Source: Magicicada septendecula (Eukaryota; Arthropoda; Insecta; Hemiptera; Cicadidae). Taken from it: a stretch of DNA of 64,000 bases. Under the pieces are notes generated by a model that saw only the letters and a list, made by a program, of their open reading frames with translations, had not been told where the DNA came from and did no database searches. The stretch covers positions 337,427,076 to 337,491,075 of the forward strand of contig CM068368.1 of the NCBI GenBank assembly GCA_034769895.1, in the 5' to 3' direction. The position numbers and the translations under genes are program-made. How positions within the stretch are numbered: position 1 is the first letter of the stretch; every line of letters starts with the position of its first letter. Below, one piece after another: positions 35,284 through 45,584 of this stretch.

Positions 35284-36974
35284 AATATTTACACAGACAT
35301 ACAATACATAACACATATATTCTTACGATGCGTGATTAACACGTACGAAATTGAATATTAATATTGACTTAGCAAATGTGGTTTTTTTTCCTTATATACC
35401 ACTTAAGTAAAAAAAAAATTAAACATTTATAAAAATTCGAATAGAGACCATTCTATTACTTTATTTAACTATACTCCTAATGTCTCAATTAATTAAAATC
35501 TACAATTGAAGTAAACTTTCCTACTTGATTTTACGTTACAGTTACTTGATTTTAATTATATAATAAAAATATAACAAAATAAGGTTTCTCTAATTACCAT
35601 TTATTTATGAGATTGATAAGTTTTATGTTCTTTGTTATAAATTATTATTCTCTGAACTTTTATTAATTATTCATTATGCAAATAAAAATAATAAAGTTTA
35701 TGTAAACTCGGATATGGAAACTAGAGCCTTCTTTTGATAGACCTCAGGGTCATTTATAAGATTGAATAAATGTCTGACTTCACCTGCATATTTCTGCAAC
35801 CATTTAACTGTGTTGTTACCGTCACCTGGACTCTCGAGTTTCGGGATCCCCTTCCGGTATCACCTTCTCTGTCTCTGCGTCGTTTGGAACTACTCTCTCC
35901 GTCTAATGGATGCTGAGTTCTGACATGGACCTCTGGTCGTGATGATGTACGGCTGGATGTAGCTGCGTGTGGCTGTCCCTGCGTCCTCTAGTATATTGCT
36001 CTGTTTCCTCTCCTCTCCTCGTCTTTTCCCTCGTGGATGTCTCGAAGTTCTACGTGGACTTCTTGAAGTTCATCGACGACGTTTCGACTCCTCGTAGTTT
36101 ACGATATTATTGTCTTTTACATCACTCGTGTATATCACTAATTACTTTCACCGACGTACTGCCGGTTCCATCGCACTTTAAGTTACGTAATTCGATTTAA
36201 AACATTACTTAAACTTTGTAAAATTTGCGGTGGCGAGATGCGTGGATTCCACGTACTGACTGTTAATGATCTGAGAAAGCGTGTGTCGCTCGCTGGGGTT
36301 TTATACTCCTGCCGGCGTTCAATTCCTGTTGATAACTGTTCGGAGAGAGTTGAACAAGTCAGCGGGTCGGTTTATTAACTTATTACAACCTACGCGTCTT
36401 TCTATGAAGCGCACACTTTTTTATAAATATTATTTGACAAATCGTTAGGTACATTAATAAACTTAACCTATGCAACTTATAAACATTAAGGTGTGTAACC
36501 TATGGAAGTTATGGCAAAATTTCACACGGTAGCTGAACGGTGATTCGTGTGACTTCTGGTTTTTAGTTCAGCACTTAAAAAACTGTGTAAAATTTTCCAC
36601 AATCGTATACTTAATTCAACTTGTTCTTCATTTAAACACTAACACTAACACACACACACACGCACTAACTGATACACACGCGGTTGCCTGTCGCCATGAC
36701 ATCACAGCTGCCGGTCGAGGCGTGTTTCGTCTCCCTTCGCTGCGTTTAAAGCAAACAAGGCTTGGCAATTCCATATGCATGTTCACTTACAATTATTTTC
36801 TTATTTAAAATTAATTATTACGTTTGTTTCTTTTATTTATGTCTTATACCTAACGCTTAATTATTACATTATTTTCATTATTTACATCTTTTACACGACT
36901 CATATGTGCGTTCGTATGTTCTCATACAGCAGTCAGGGGTTGATACGGAGACTTATGCTAAACGTATCGTTGCA
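35284..36974 (-). repeat. Gypsy-A LTR, 3' LTR of unit 4 (left part replaced by module X)
   Basis: Matches the Gypsy-A LTR from about 470 bases inside its left edge to its right end (ATCGTTGCA at 36974). The long LTR form, like 5408-6728 and 43329-45544. The first 813 bases are also present at 27068-27880. Confidence 0.8.
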
Positions 36975-37241
36975 TGAATTCCCCTGGTGGGTAAAATAAA
37001 ATTTGAATTTTATTTCTTTGCTCAGAAATTATTCATATATATATTTTTTTTTAATTATTAAACTCACACTTAGTGGTTATAAGGGTTCTTAAAATTTTTC
37101 CAATCTTTCCCTGGGTGGATTACGTTCCTCCCATAGATTTATAAGTTGACTTTTTTTTCCATAGAATTTACGGAATGCTGATGCATGGTACTTTCCAATG
37201 TTCTTTCTTTTTGTCGGATCGTAGATGATAAAGGTGTGTCG

Positions 37242-37440
37242 TCATTTCCTTTTTTGTAATAAGTAGGGTCCCTCGTAGAGTCTAAATAGTTTCTTTGCTG
37301 TATTGTCGATTCGTTTTCCCACTGGATTGCTTCTTAGCAGCACTATTTCTCCTTCATGGAATGTGATGAGTTTCTGCGTTCTGTTGAACCTCTTGATCCT
37401 TTTCTCTCCAAGTTTTTCCATCCTTTTCTTCGTGTTGACG
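37242..37440 (-). pseudogene. pol: Gypsy-A unit 4 integrase tail, first copy
   Basis: Short tail piece with MEKLGEKRIKRFNRTQKLIT, FHEGEIVLLRSNPVGKR and LYEGPYLLQKRK. Beyond about 37440 the sequence becomes LTR-like again. Confidence 0.7.
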
Positions 37441-37446
37441 TACTGG

Positions 37447-37734
37447 CGTTTTATACTCCTGCCGGCGTTCAATTCCTGTTGAAAACTGTTCGGAGAGAGT
37501 TGCGTTTAAAACCAACAAGGCTTGGCAATTCCATATGCATGTTCACTTACAATTATTTCCTTATTTAAAATTAATTAATACGTTTGTTTCTTTTATTTAT
37601 GTCTTATACCTAACGCTTAATTATTACATTATTTTCATTATTTACATCTTTTACACGACTCATACGTGCGTTCGTATGTTCTCATACCGCAGTCAGGGGT
37701 TGATACGGAGACTTATGCTAAACGTATCATTGCA
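37447..37734 (-). repeat. Second partial Gypsy-A LTR end inside unit 4
   Basis: LTR sequence matching parts of 36297-36974 and ending at the same border (TTGCA before the polypurine tract). So the LTR end plus integrase tail occurs twice in a row here. Confidence 0.75.
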
Positions 37735-37931
37735 TAAATTCCCCTGCTGGGTAAAATAAAATTTGAATTTTATTCAAATTTTATTTCTTTGCTGAGAACT
37801 TATTCATATATATATATTTTTTATTATTATTAAACTCACACTAGTGGTTATAAGTGTTCTTAAAATTTTTCCAATCTTTCCCTGGGTGTCCCTCCCATAG
37901 ATTTATAAGTTGACTTTTTTTTCCATAGAAT

Positions 37932-38540
37932 TTACGGAATGCTGATGCATGGTACTTTCCAATATTCTTTCTTTTTGTCGGATCGTAAACGATAACTGTG
38001 TGTCGTCCTTTCCTTCTTTGTAATAAGCACTGGATTGCTTCTTAGTAGCACTATTTCTCCTTCATGGAATGTAATGAGTTTGTGCGTTCTGTTGAACCTC
38101 TCGATCCTCTTCTCTCCAAGTTTTTCCATCCTTTTCTTCGCATTGTCGTACGTGTAAATCAATAGAATTTGCAGGTTTTGTTTTGGAGGTTTATCAATGT
38201 TTTTCGACCAGAATCTAGTAGGTTTTTTATTCGTTTCCAGTTCCACCGGTGTATATCCCGTAGCTTCACTGTATGTAGCATTTATGGCTTGTTCGAAAAA
38301 TGATAAGTACTCTGCCCATCGGTTATGTTGTTCATTACAGTAGATGCGTAAATGTTTTCCTAACTCTTTGTTTACCCTTTCAGCAAGGTTTCCTTGTGGG
38401 TGTCGTATTGACGTTAACACTGGTTGTATGCCATGCTGCGTTAGCGTTTCTGCGCATGCTTTATTTTGGAATTGTTTACCTTCGTCACTCAATATCTTTT
38501 TGATTTGACCATACTTCGGTACGTATTTGCGTAGTATGAC
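37932..38540 (-). pseudogene. pol: Gypsy-A unit 4 integrase, second copy, partial
   Basis: Covers the second half of the catalytic core (DEGKQFQNKACAETLTQHGI; HPQGNLAERVNKELGKHL with the catalytic Glu) and much of the C-terminal part (FHEGEIVLLRSNPV). The hAT end at 38541 interrupts it. Confidence 0.8.
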
Positions 38541-40629
38541 CAGGGCCGGATTAAGACCCTTAGAGGCCCTTAAAAGATTTTGGGGCCCCCATATGTGTGT
38601 GTTTGTTTGTGTGTGTAAATGTATGTGCGTGCGTGTGTGTATAATTCAAAATATAAACAATAATAAACCATAAAGTACAATTTTATTGTAATTAAACAAA
38701 ACTTACAGTAAGATGGAAAATAATGTGTATTTATATTTTAAAAGTTGTCTTCTACGTTTTTTAATTGCGAAGTCTTTGATCAGATCCTCAAAACTAATTT
38801 TATGTAATATATCTGCTTCTATACTTAATAGAGATAAGGCTTTCAGCCTGCCTTGTTGCATAGTTGTTCTCATGGGATTTTTAATATACTTTAAGCGAGA
38901 AAATGAACGCTCAGCTGTGCAATTTGTGACCATTAATGTTAAAAATATACGAAAGCTAATATCTACATTTGGAAAGGCACACTCAATATTGTCTTCTACA
39001 ATTATTTTATAAAGTTCAGCATGACTGAATCTTGTTTTTCCATTTTTTGTTACACTGAACTTATGGCGCACATATGAATGAAACTGTTGAAGCTCAGATG
39101 AAAAATCACATTTGAAGTCCTCTGGGTAAGCATCAATAGCTTTTGACAGCACTGAGAATACCTTTCAATGTTAGTAGGTGATGTAATGTCATTACGTGGC
39201 ACATCACTTAGAAAAGAAAATCTCTCTGCTATTTCTTTGTATATCTCTCCTCTTCTTTTCATCTCAGTTTCAAGTTTGTCAACAATTGTGTAAAAGGTGG
39301 TGATACGAAATTTATCTCTGGTATTCAGATATACTTCTGGTGCATCTGCATCTCCAACTCCGTCATTGGGTACCTTCTTTCTGATACGTTTGCGAGCTGT
39401 AGCTGCCTTGTAATCAACATCTGGTAGCATTTCTTTTGCAGCTGCTTCATATCTTTCAAATTCATCTCGTGAAGTGCACAGTTGGTCAGATAATGATGCA
39501 TACAAATCTGCACAGGTTTCTAAGTTCACATTCTCATTTTGTAGAACTTGGCTTACTCTGTCAAAATTCTGCAAAATCTCATTCCAAAAATTCAACATAA
39601 AAACGAATTCTACCTCTTGCATCTTATTTGCAATATTATTTGCTTCTCTTCCAGCGTCTCCCTTTTGCTTCTAAACTTTTAAGGAAAGATTTCAAAATTG
39701 CTGCTGTTGCTATAGCATGTGCCTTCCATCTGGTATTAGAGAGTGATTTTAAGACACTTTCATTTCCAGTACAACCTTTAAGAATTATCCACCGGCTGCT
39801 TGAGGCTGAAAAAAGGTATAGAGTAACTGCACTATAGAGAAAAAATTAACTGCCTCTTCACAGCAGTCAACAGCACTTCGGCCTACCAGATTTAACGAAT
39901 GAGCTGCACAAGGCACATATATAGCAAACGTGTTTGTTTCTAAAACTTTTTGCTGCATCCCCTTATAACGCCCAGACATGTTAGCAGCGTTATCATATGA
40001 CTGACCCCTACATTTTGAAAAGTCTAGACTACAAGCTTCACGTAAATACTGCAACACCTGATTTGCCATTTCCTCACCGGTATGGTTTTTCATTGTTTTC
40101 ATTTCCAGAAAGGTTAAAAAGCGTTCAATAGGCTGTCCATCATTTAAGTACCTAAGTACAACACTTAACTGATCGATATGTGACAAATCTGGTGTTGAAT
40201 CAACTGACAAACTAAAATAACGAGAAGATTTTACTTCGTCAACAATGAGCGCAAGGACCTTTTGTGCCATTAGTTGAATGAGTTCCTCACAGGTGGTTTT
40301 TGACAGGTAAGAAGGATTTCCTTTACCAGAATTTCCATATTCCGAAATGTGGCCTGCTAAAAATGGATCAAACTGGCTTATGAGTTCAAGCAGCCCTAAA
40401 AAATTTTATTTATTAGTTGGAATATATGCGTGAATAATAAATATTTAGTAATATTTACATTGTTTTACTAGACTGTAAGAAGAGTGAGCAGATTTATGGT
40501 AGCTCGGGAAATTAACCTCTATCATTACTACTATTATTATTTTTAGTTCCGCCGAGAAGATTATTTTTTCGACACACTGACGTGCAGATTGTATACAAAT
40601 TTCACTGACTGCTTACAAAGTTTCCCCTG
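38541..40629 (-). mobile_element. hAT DNA transposon, ZMYM1-like, broken
   Basis: The left end is CAGGGCCGGATTAAG, a typical hAT terminal repeat (the 3' end of this minus-strand element). Transposase pieces follow in order on the minus strand. At the right end, CCCCTG at 40624-40629 could be the complement of a diverged CAGGGG terminus, or the element may simply be truncated there. The 8-bp flanks (AGTATGAC left, CATACTAT right) do not match. The left flank is Gypsy-A integrase and the right flank Gypsy-A RT. The sequence upstream of about 40395 looks like intron or 5' noncoding DNA, and the N-terminal exon with the usual zinc finger was not found. Confidence 0.8.
38703..40395 (-). pseudogene. 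hAT transposase (ZMYM1/DUF4371 type), frameshifted
   Basis: Three frames in minus order. 39785-40395 holds the start of the RNase H-like catalytic domain: SRYFSLSVDSTPDLSHIDQL (first acidic site), CRGQSYDNAANMSGRYKGMQ and PCAAHSLNLVG. A middle piece, 39050-39622, begins MQEVEFVFMLNFWNEIL. 38703-39152 holds the C-terminal dimerisation domain: VTNCTAERSFSRLKYIKNPM and GRLKALSLLSIEADIL. Frameshifts lie near 39810 (after FFSIVQLLYTFF), near 39665 (before EANNIANKMQEVEF) and near 39155. The upstream end at about 40395 follows a TTTTTAG acceptor-like signal, so an earlier exon is expected but not visible. It cannot encode an active transposase. Confidence 0.85.
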
Positions 40630-40630
40630 C

Positions 40631-40790
40631 ATACTATTTAGATTCCGCATGTCTAAACACAGTCTTATTTCGTCCGTCTTCTTTTTAACGACAACGAGAG
40701 GATTGATGAAGCTGCTGTTGGACCGCTCTATTACGCCGTTATCCAACATTCTTGTGATTTACTCGTCGACTGGTTCCGCATATTTCATGG
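40631..40790 (-). pseudogene. pol: Gypsy-A unit 4 reverse transcriptase, fragment
   Basis: N-terminal RT piece with VIERSNSSFINPLVVVKKK and EIRLCLDMRNLNS. It stops at the hAT border. Confidence 0.75.
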
Positions 40791-41085
40791 GGATCGGATA
40801 TGTCCTCCGTACGAACTTAGTAGGATCGGTGACCTGAATCTTGTGTTTATAAGTATTCGTAATTCGCTAAATATATCTTGATATTCCTATATCAAGTCTT
40901 CTATTCACTCTATTCCTTCATGTTGATTGTCCTCTTGTGTATTGATGTCACTTGCAGCGTGTTTTACAGCTGGTCTGGAGATGACGATTGGTTCCTGTCC
41001 TTCTTCCAAGTTGTTTTGACTTTCTTCAAATTTAATTACGTAGAGTCCTCCCTTAACTTTGCACGTCATTGAATTGTTTTCTAAA

Positions 41086-41379
41086 TTAATAACTGCTCCT
41101 ATTTACGTCGATACCTATGATACAATCATATGTAAGCTTATCTACTACTATCATAGGAATATTGCATTCAAGTTTATTACATTTAAAATTATCATATATT
41201 TGTTGTGTGGCACTCTGTTTAATCTTTGTCGCCGTTGTTATATAATAATTGCTTATCGGTAACACTGGTGCATGTCTGAAGTGGTTCCTGTTGTTGTTGA
41301 TGCAGGTCCGGCTGATTACCTCACTTCCAGTGTCGACAAGGATTTTCATATTTAAATTATTTATTGTTCCCCCTAACAT
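41086..41379 (-). pseudogene. Gypsy-A unit 4 aspartic protease
   Basis: 97 residues. The active-site region KILVDTGSEV is clear, and the C-terminal block DCIIGIDVNRSSY is kept. Confidence 0.75.
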
Positions 41380-41901
41380 AGGTTTGAGATAACGTTATTT
41401 CTTGTTGTGTATCTGTATTGTTTAGGGTGTCACGCAAATCATGTGTGTGCAGGTCGTTTATTAAACCTGTACGTACTGGCGTTTTGTTACCCTTCTGTAG
41501 TCATACAGTTTTCTTATCGGTTGGTGTTCTACGATCACCCCCTTCCTCTTTGGACGTTGACGGGTGTGTCGGCAATTGCACAATTTTATTTTCATAATTA
41601 TTTTTATTATTATGCTTATCATTTGTGTTGATGTTTTGTACATTGGAATTGTACGGTTTTACGTGTTTTTTCGATGAAAATGGGTGGGCGTACGCTCCTT
41701 TATTCGGAGTCGGGTTACCTTTTTCATAGGGTTGTTTATACTCTTTCCACTTATCTTTCCGTATGTCTTCTTCTTTAGTCTCGAACTACGGCGATTTGTG
41801 GTGTATTTGATTTTGCGTAGAGTACTGCTGCTGCTGCTGCTGCTGCTGCCGCCGGTTGTCTCTCCTTACGTACTCTTTATTAACAATCTGTGATGATTGC
41901 G

Positions 41902-42465
41902 TCACAAGGATAAGAGGTTCCAAAATGGTTTTAACTCCTTGGCGAGTCTAATGTGTCTGTCAAAATGGTAGCTTAGTTTTAATACTAATTCGTGCTCAGT
42001 GAAACTTGGTCTAAGGTGCTTACAACGTTCGACGATTTGTATAATATAGTCTTCCATGGATCGTTTGCTGTTGACGTAATACCGCCCATACTCCAGCTGG
42101 TCTCGTACCTCTCTCTGGGTATGTATATTCCAGTACCGATTTTCGAAGGATGCCTTGAACTGTTCATAAGTTTCTGTTTGGTCCCGAACAATCGTATACC
42201 ATTTGGTTGCTGTTTCCTGGAAACGTCGACTTACAAAATCTATACGTTCTCCGTCGCTTAGGTTGCTTCCTATTGTTGCCATTTTTCGTTCACACTTTTG
42301 TAAAAATTCTATGGGGTTCTCCCATTTGTTGCCTTTAAAGCTGATCTTCTCTCGATCCTCTACTTTTGCAGCACACATCATTATAGCACTTGGTCGTCTC
42401 TTGACCCCCGCACGTAGTTTTTCTACCTCCTCTTGCAGTCCATCTTTCATGTTGTTAATTTCCAT
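41902..42465 (-). pseudogene. gag: Gypsy-A unit 4 gag domain, longer frame
   Basis: 187 residues. Compared with units 1-2 the open frame extends further upstream, to MEINNMKDGLQEEVEKLRAG, joining a coiled-coil segment to the gag domain (ISFKGNKWENPIEFLQKCE; ASFENRYWNIHTQREVRDQL). This shows that the units 1-2 gag frames are shortened relative to the family. Confidence 0.8.
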
Positions 42466-42847
42466 GGAGTGGTGCGTAGTTTTTCTAATGACCTACTCCA
42501 CGGCGATTTCTACTGTCTGGGTCCTCACAGTGAGTTCCTTTGTTCTGTTTGTGTTGTCCAGGATGCGCTCATTTAGGTCCTTGTTTTTGAGATCTTGCTC
42601 CTGCTTCGTAATTTAAAATTTTTCATTCCACTGTTCAGCTAGTTGTTTAATGTGTTCTTTTATTTCACGTGTTGTATATTCACGCTGTTCTCTGAACTTG
42701 CTATCGATCTTTACAGCTTGTTCATTAAGTGACTGTTGAACACGCTGTTCGACGGCTTCAAAGCGTGCGTTAAGCTCTGTTTCCAAGTGTTACTGACGAG
42801 TTCTATCTTAGCTTGTAACCTCGTATTATTACTATCTATATTACTTT

Positions 42848-43069
42848 CTAACTGAGATTTAATTCTTCAATAGTGATTTCTAATCTATAACGACTATCTC
42901 CTACTTGATTTCCTAATCTCGTATTACTATCTTCTAATCTTCCAAATTTATTTTCTAATTTTTCATTGCTTCTTTCTAACTGAGTTTTTAGTTTTGCACT
43001 ATTCGTTTTCAACTCCTCTTGCAGTCGCGGAGACATCGTTTCGAAGTCCATTGTTGGTTGCTTCATCAT
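42848..43069 (-). pseudogene. Gypsy-A unit 4 coiled-coil leader of gag
   Basis: 73 residues starting MMKQPTMDFETMSPRLQEEL with the same Leu/Asn/Glu heptads as in units 1 and 2. Confidence 0.6.
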
Positions 43070-43308
43070 TGTAGACTACGGTGTCCTAACTGACTCGTTA
43101 TACTAATTATGTGTTTAATTATGGATACACCGTGATTTTATATTTCTTTATTTATAATTTATTTTATTTATTTACTAGTATTAACTTCACAATTTTTTTT
43201 TGTTCTCTCTGTACTTAAATTTAACAATTTGTAATATTACTTATTACTTGCATTTAGTATTATTTTTTTATACAATACTTGTGCCAATTATTTATTTGTC
43301 TTAATTTA

Positions 43309-43322
43309 TATTCTGGGCGCCA
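43309..43322 (-). promoter_or_regulatory. Primer-binding site of Gypsy-A unit 4
   Basis: TGGCGCCCAGAATA on the minus strand, again six bases from the LTR edge at 43329. Confidence 0.7.
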
Positions 43323-43328
43323 TTTACT

Positions 43329-45541
43329 TGTAATGATTTTTTTCGTTTTTTTTTTCGTGTCAGGCCCCACCGTTGGAAGCGACATTAATTATGCAACGAT
43401 ACTCTTAGCAACTCACTTTTGCACATATGCTATTACTCATTTGTGCGCACTTACCCATGTTTCGAAGTTATACTCTTTTTCTACAGTATTTACCTTGATG
43501 TTGCCCAGCTAGGTCGCAGGCTTTGGTAGTTAATTGAGGGTGGTTAAGCACGTGAATATCGTTACAAGTAAGAGTGCAAAGGATTTATTACTGGTTGTGA
43601 AATTAGTACGACTTTGTTAATAAAATTATATTCATTTTGTTTATTAATTAAAAAATGCAAATTGTCATGTTATTAATTAGTGTGTGGGTTAACTAATATT
43701 GAAACCCTTATATTCGCTTATACGAATATCGTATAATTATAACGTGGCAAAATCTTATCTCTTATAGTCTAAGACACAAAAATTAGACATATATGACCTG
43801 GAATATTTACACAGACATATAATACATAACACATATATTCTTACGATGCGTGATTAACACGTACGAAATTGAATATTAATATTGACTTAGCAAGTGTGGT
43901 TTTTTTCTTCTTATATACCACTTAAGTAAAAAAAAAATTAAACATTTATAAAAATTCTAATAGAGACCATTCTATTACTTTATTTAACTATACTCCTAAT
44001 GTCTCAATTAATTAAAATCTACAATTGAAGTAAACTTTCCTACTTGATTTTACGTTACAGTTACTTGATTTTAATTATATAATAAAAATATAATAAAATA
44101 AGGTTTCTATAATTACCATTCATTTATGAGATTAAAAAGTTTTATGTTCTTTGTTGTAAATTATTATTCTCTGAACTTTTATTAATTATTCATTATGCAA
44201 ATAAAAATAATAAAGTTTATGTAAACTTGGATATGGAATCTAGAGCCTTCTTTTGATAGACCTCAGGGTCATTTATAAGATTGAATAAATGTCTGACTTC
44301 ACCTGCATATTTCTGCAAACATTTAACTGTGTTGTTACCGTCACCTGGACTTTCGAGTTTCGGGATCCCCTTCCGGTATCACCTTCTCTGTCTCTGCGTC
44401 GTTTGGAACTACTCTCTCCGTCTAATGGATGCTGAGTTCTGACATGGACCTCTGGTCGTGATGTTGTACGGCTGGATGTAGCTGCGTGTGGCTGTCCCTG
44501 CGTCCTCTAGTATATTGCTCTGTTTCCTCTCCTCTCCTCGTCTTTTCCCTTGTGGATATCTCGAAGTTCTACGTGGACTTCTTGAAGTTCATCGACGACG
44601 TTTCGACTCCTCGTAGTTTACGATATTATTGTCTTTTACATCACTCGTGTGTATCACTAATTACTTTCACCGACGTACTGCCGGTTCCATCGCATTTTAA
44701 GTTACGTAATTCGTTTTGAAACATTACTTAAACTTTGTAAAATTTGCGGTGGCGAGATGCGTGGATTTCACGTACTGTCAGTTAATGATCTGGGAAAGCG
44801 TGTGTCGCTCGCTGGGGTTTTATACTCCTGCCGGCGGTCATTTCCTGTTGAAAACTGTTCGGAGAGAGTTGAACAAGTCAGTGCGTCGGTTTATTAACTA
44901 ATTACAACCTACGCGTCTTTCTATGAAGCGCACACTTTTTTATAAATATTGTTTGACAAATCGTTAGGTACATTAATAAACTTAACCTATACAACTTATG
45001 AAAATTAAGGTGTGTAAACTATGGAAGTTATGGAAAAATTTCACACGGTAGCTGAACGGTTCCCACGATCATAGATCTCTTCGTATCTAATTGTAGCGCC
45101 AGGCGCCAGCTGTTTTTCTACATATGTCTCTGATTCGTGTGACTTCTGGTTTTAGTTCAGCACTTAAAAAACTGTGTAAAATACTTAATTCAACTTGTTC
45201 TTCATTTACACACTAACACTAACACACACACACACTAACTGATACACAAGCGGTTGCCTGTCGCCATGACGTCACAGCTGCCGGTTGAGGCGTGTTTCGT
45301 CTCCCTTCGCTGCGTTTAAAACCAACAAGGCTTGGCAATTACATATGCAAATTTCACTTACAATTATGTCCTTATTTAAAATTAATTAATACGTGTGTTT
45401 CTTTTATTTATGTCTTATACCTAACGCTTAATTATTACATTATTTTCATTATTTACATCTTTTACATGTTCATACGTGTATTTGTATGTTCTCATACCGC
45501 AGTCAGGGGTTGATACGGAGAGTAATGCTAAAAGTATCGTT

Positions 45542-45544
<3 letters not shown>
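43329..45544 (-). repeat. Gypsy-A LTR, 5' LTR of unit 4 (complete, long form)
   Basis: 2216 bp, running on the minus strand TGTAACGATAC...CATTACA. This is the only LTR in the window whose outer edge faces non-element DNA (an AT repeat), so it fixes the LTR border. It carries a 71-bp insert at 45061-45131 absent from the other copies. Confidence 0.85.
45061..45131. repeat. 71-bp insert in the unit 4 LTR
   Basis: Interrupts LTR sequence continuous at 36531-36545 and elsewhere. It contains GCGCCAGGCGCC and has no clear target duplication or terminal repeat. Confidence 0.7.

Positions 45545-45582
<38 letters not shown>
45545..45582. repeat. (AT)n microsatellite between Gypsy-A and element B
   Basis: About 18 AT units separating the Gypsy-A LTR end from the element B LTR. 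AT-rich sequence (TAATATATATTAT) also lies beyond the far LTR of B at 58012, consistent with B having inserted into an AT repeat. Confidence 0.95.

Positions 45583-45584
<2 letters not shown>

Larger units (their letters stand above)
36975..43328 (-). mobile_element. Gypsy-A unit 4, internal region, rearranged and interrupted by hAT
   Basis: Holds integrase tails, a second partial LTR end, a hAT transposon, an RT fragment, protease, gag, coiled-coil leader and primer-binding site. More diverged from units 1-3 than these are from each other, so probably older or from another source. It is a heavily broken fossil, with several breaks beyond the hAT interruption. Confidence 0.85.

Noticed and set aside
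38713-39012. Plus-strand frame opposite the hAT dimerisation domain
   Set aside because: It is a shadow; the minus strand has the recognised hAT motifs.
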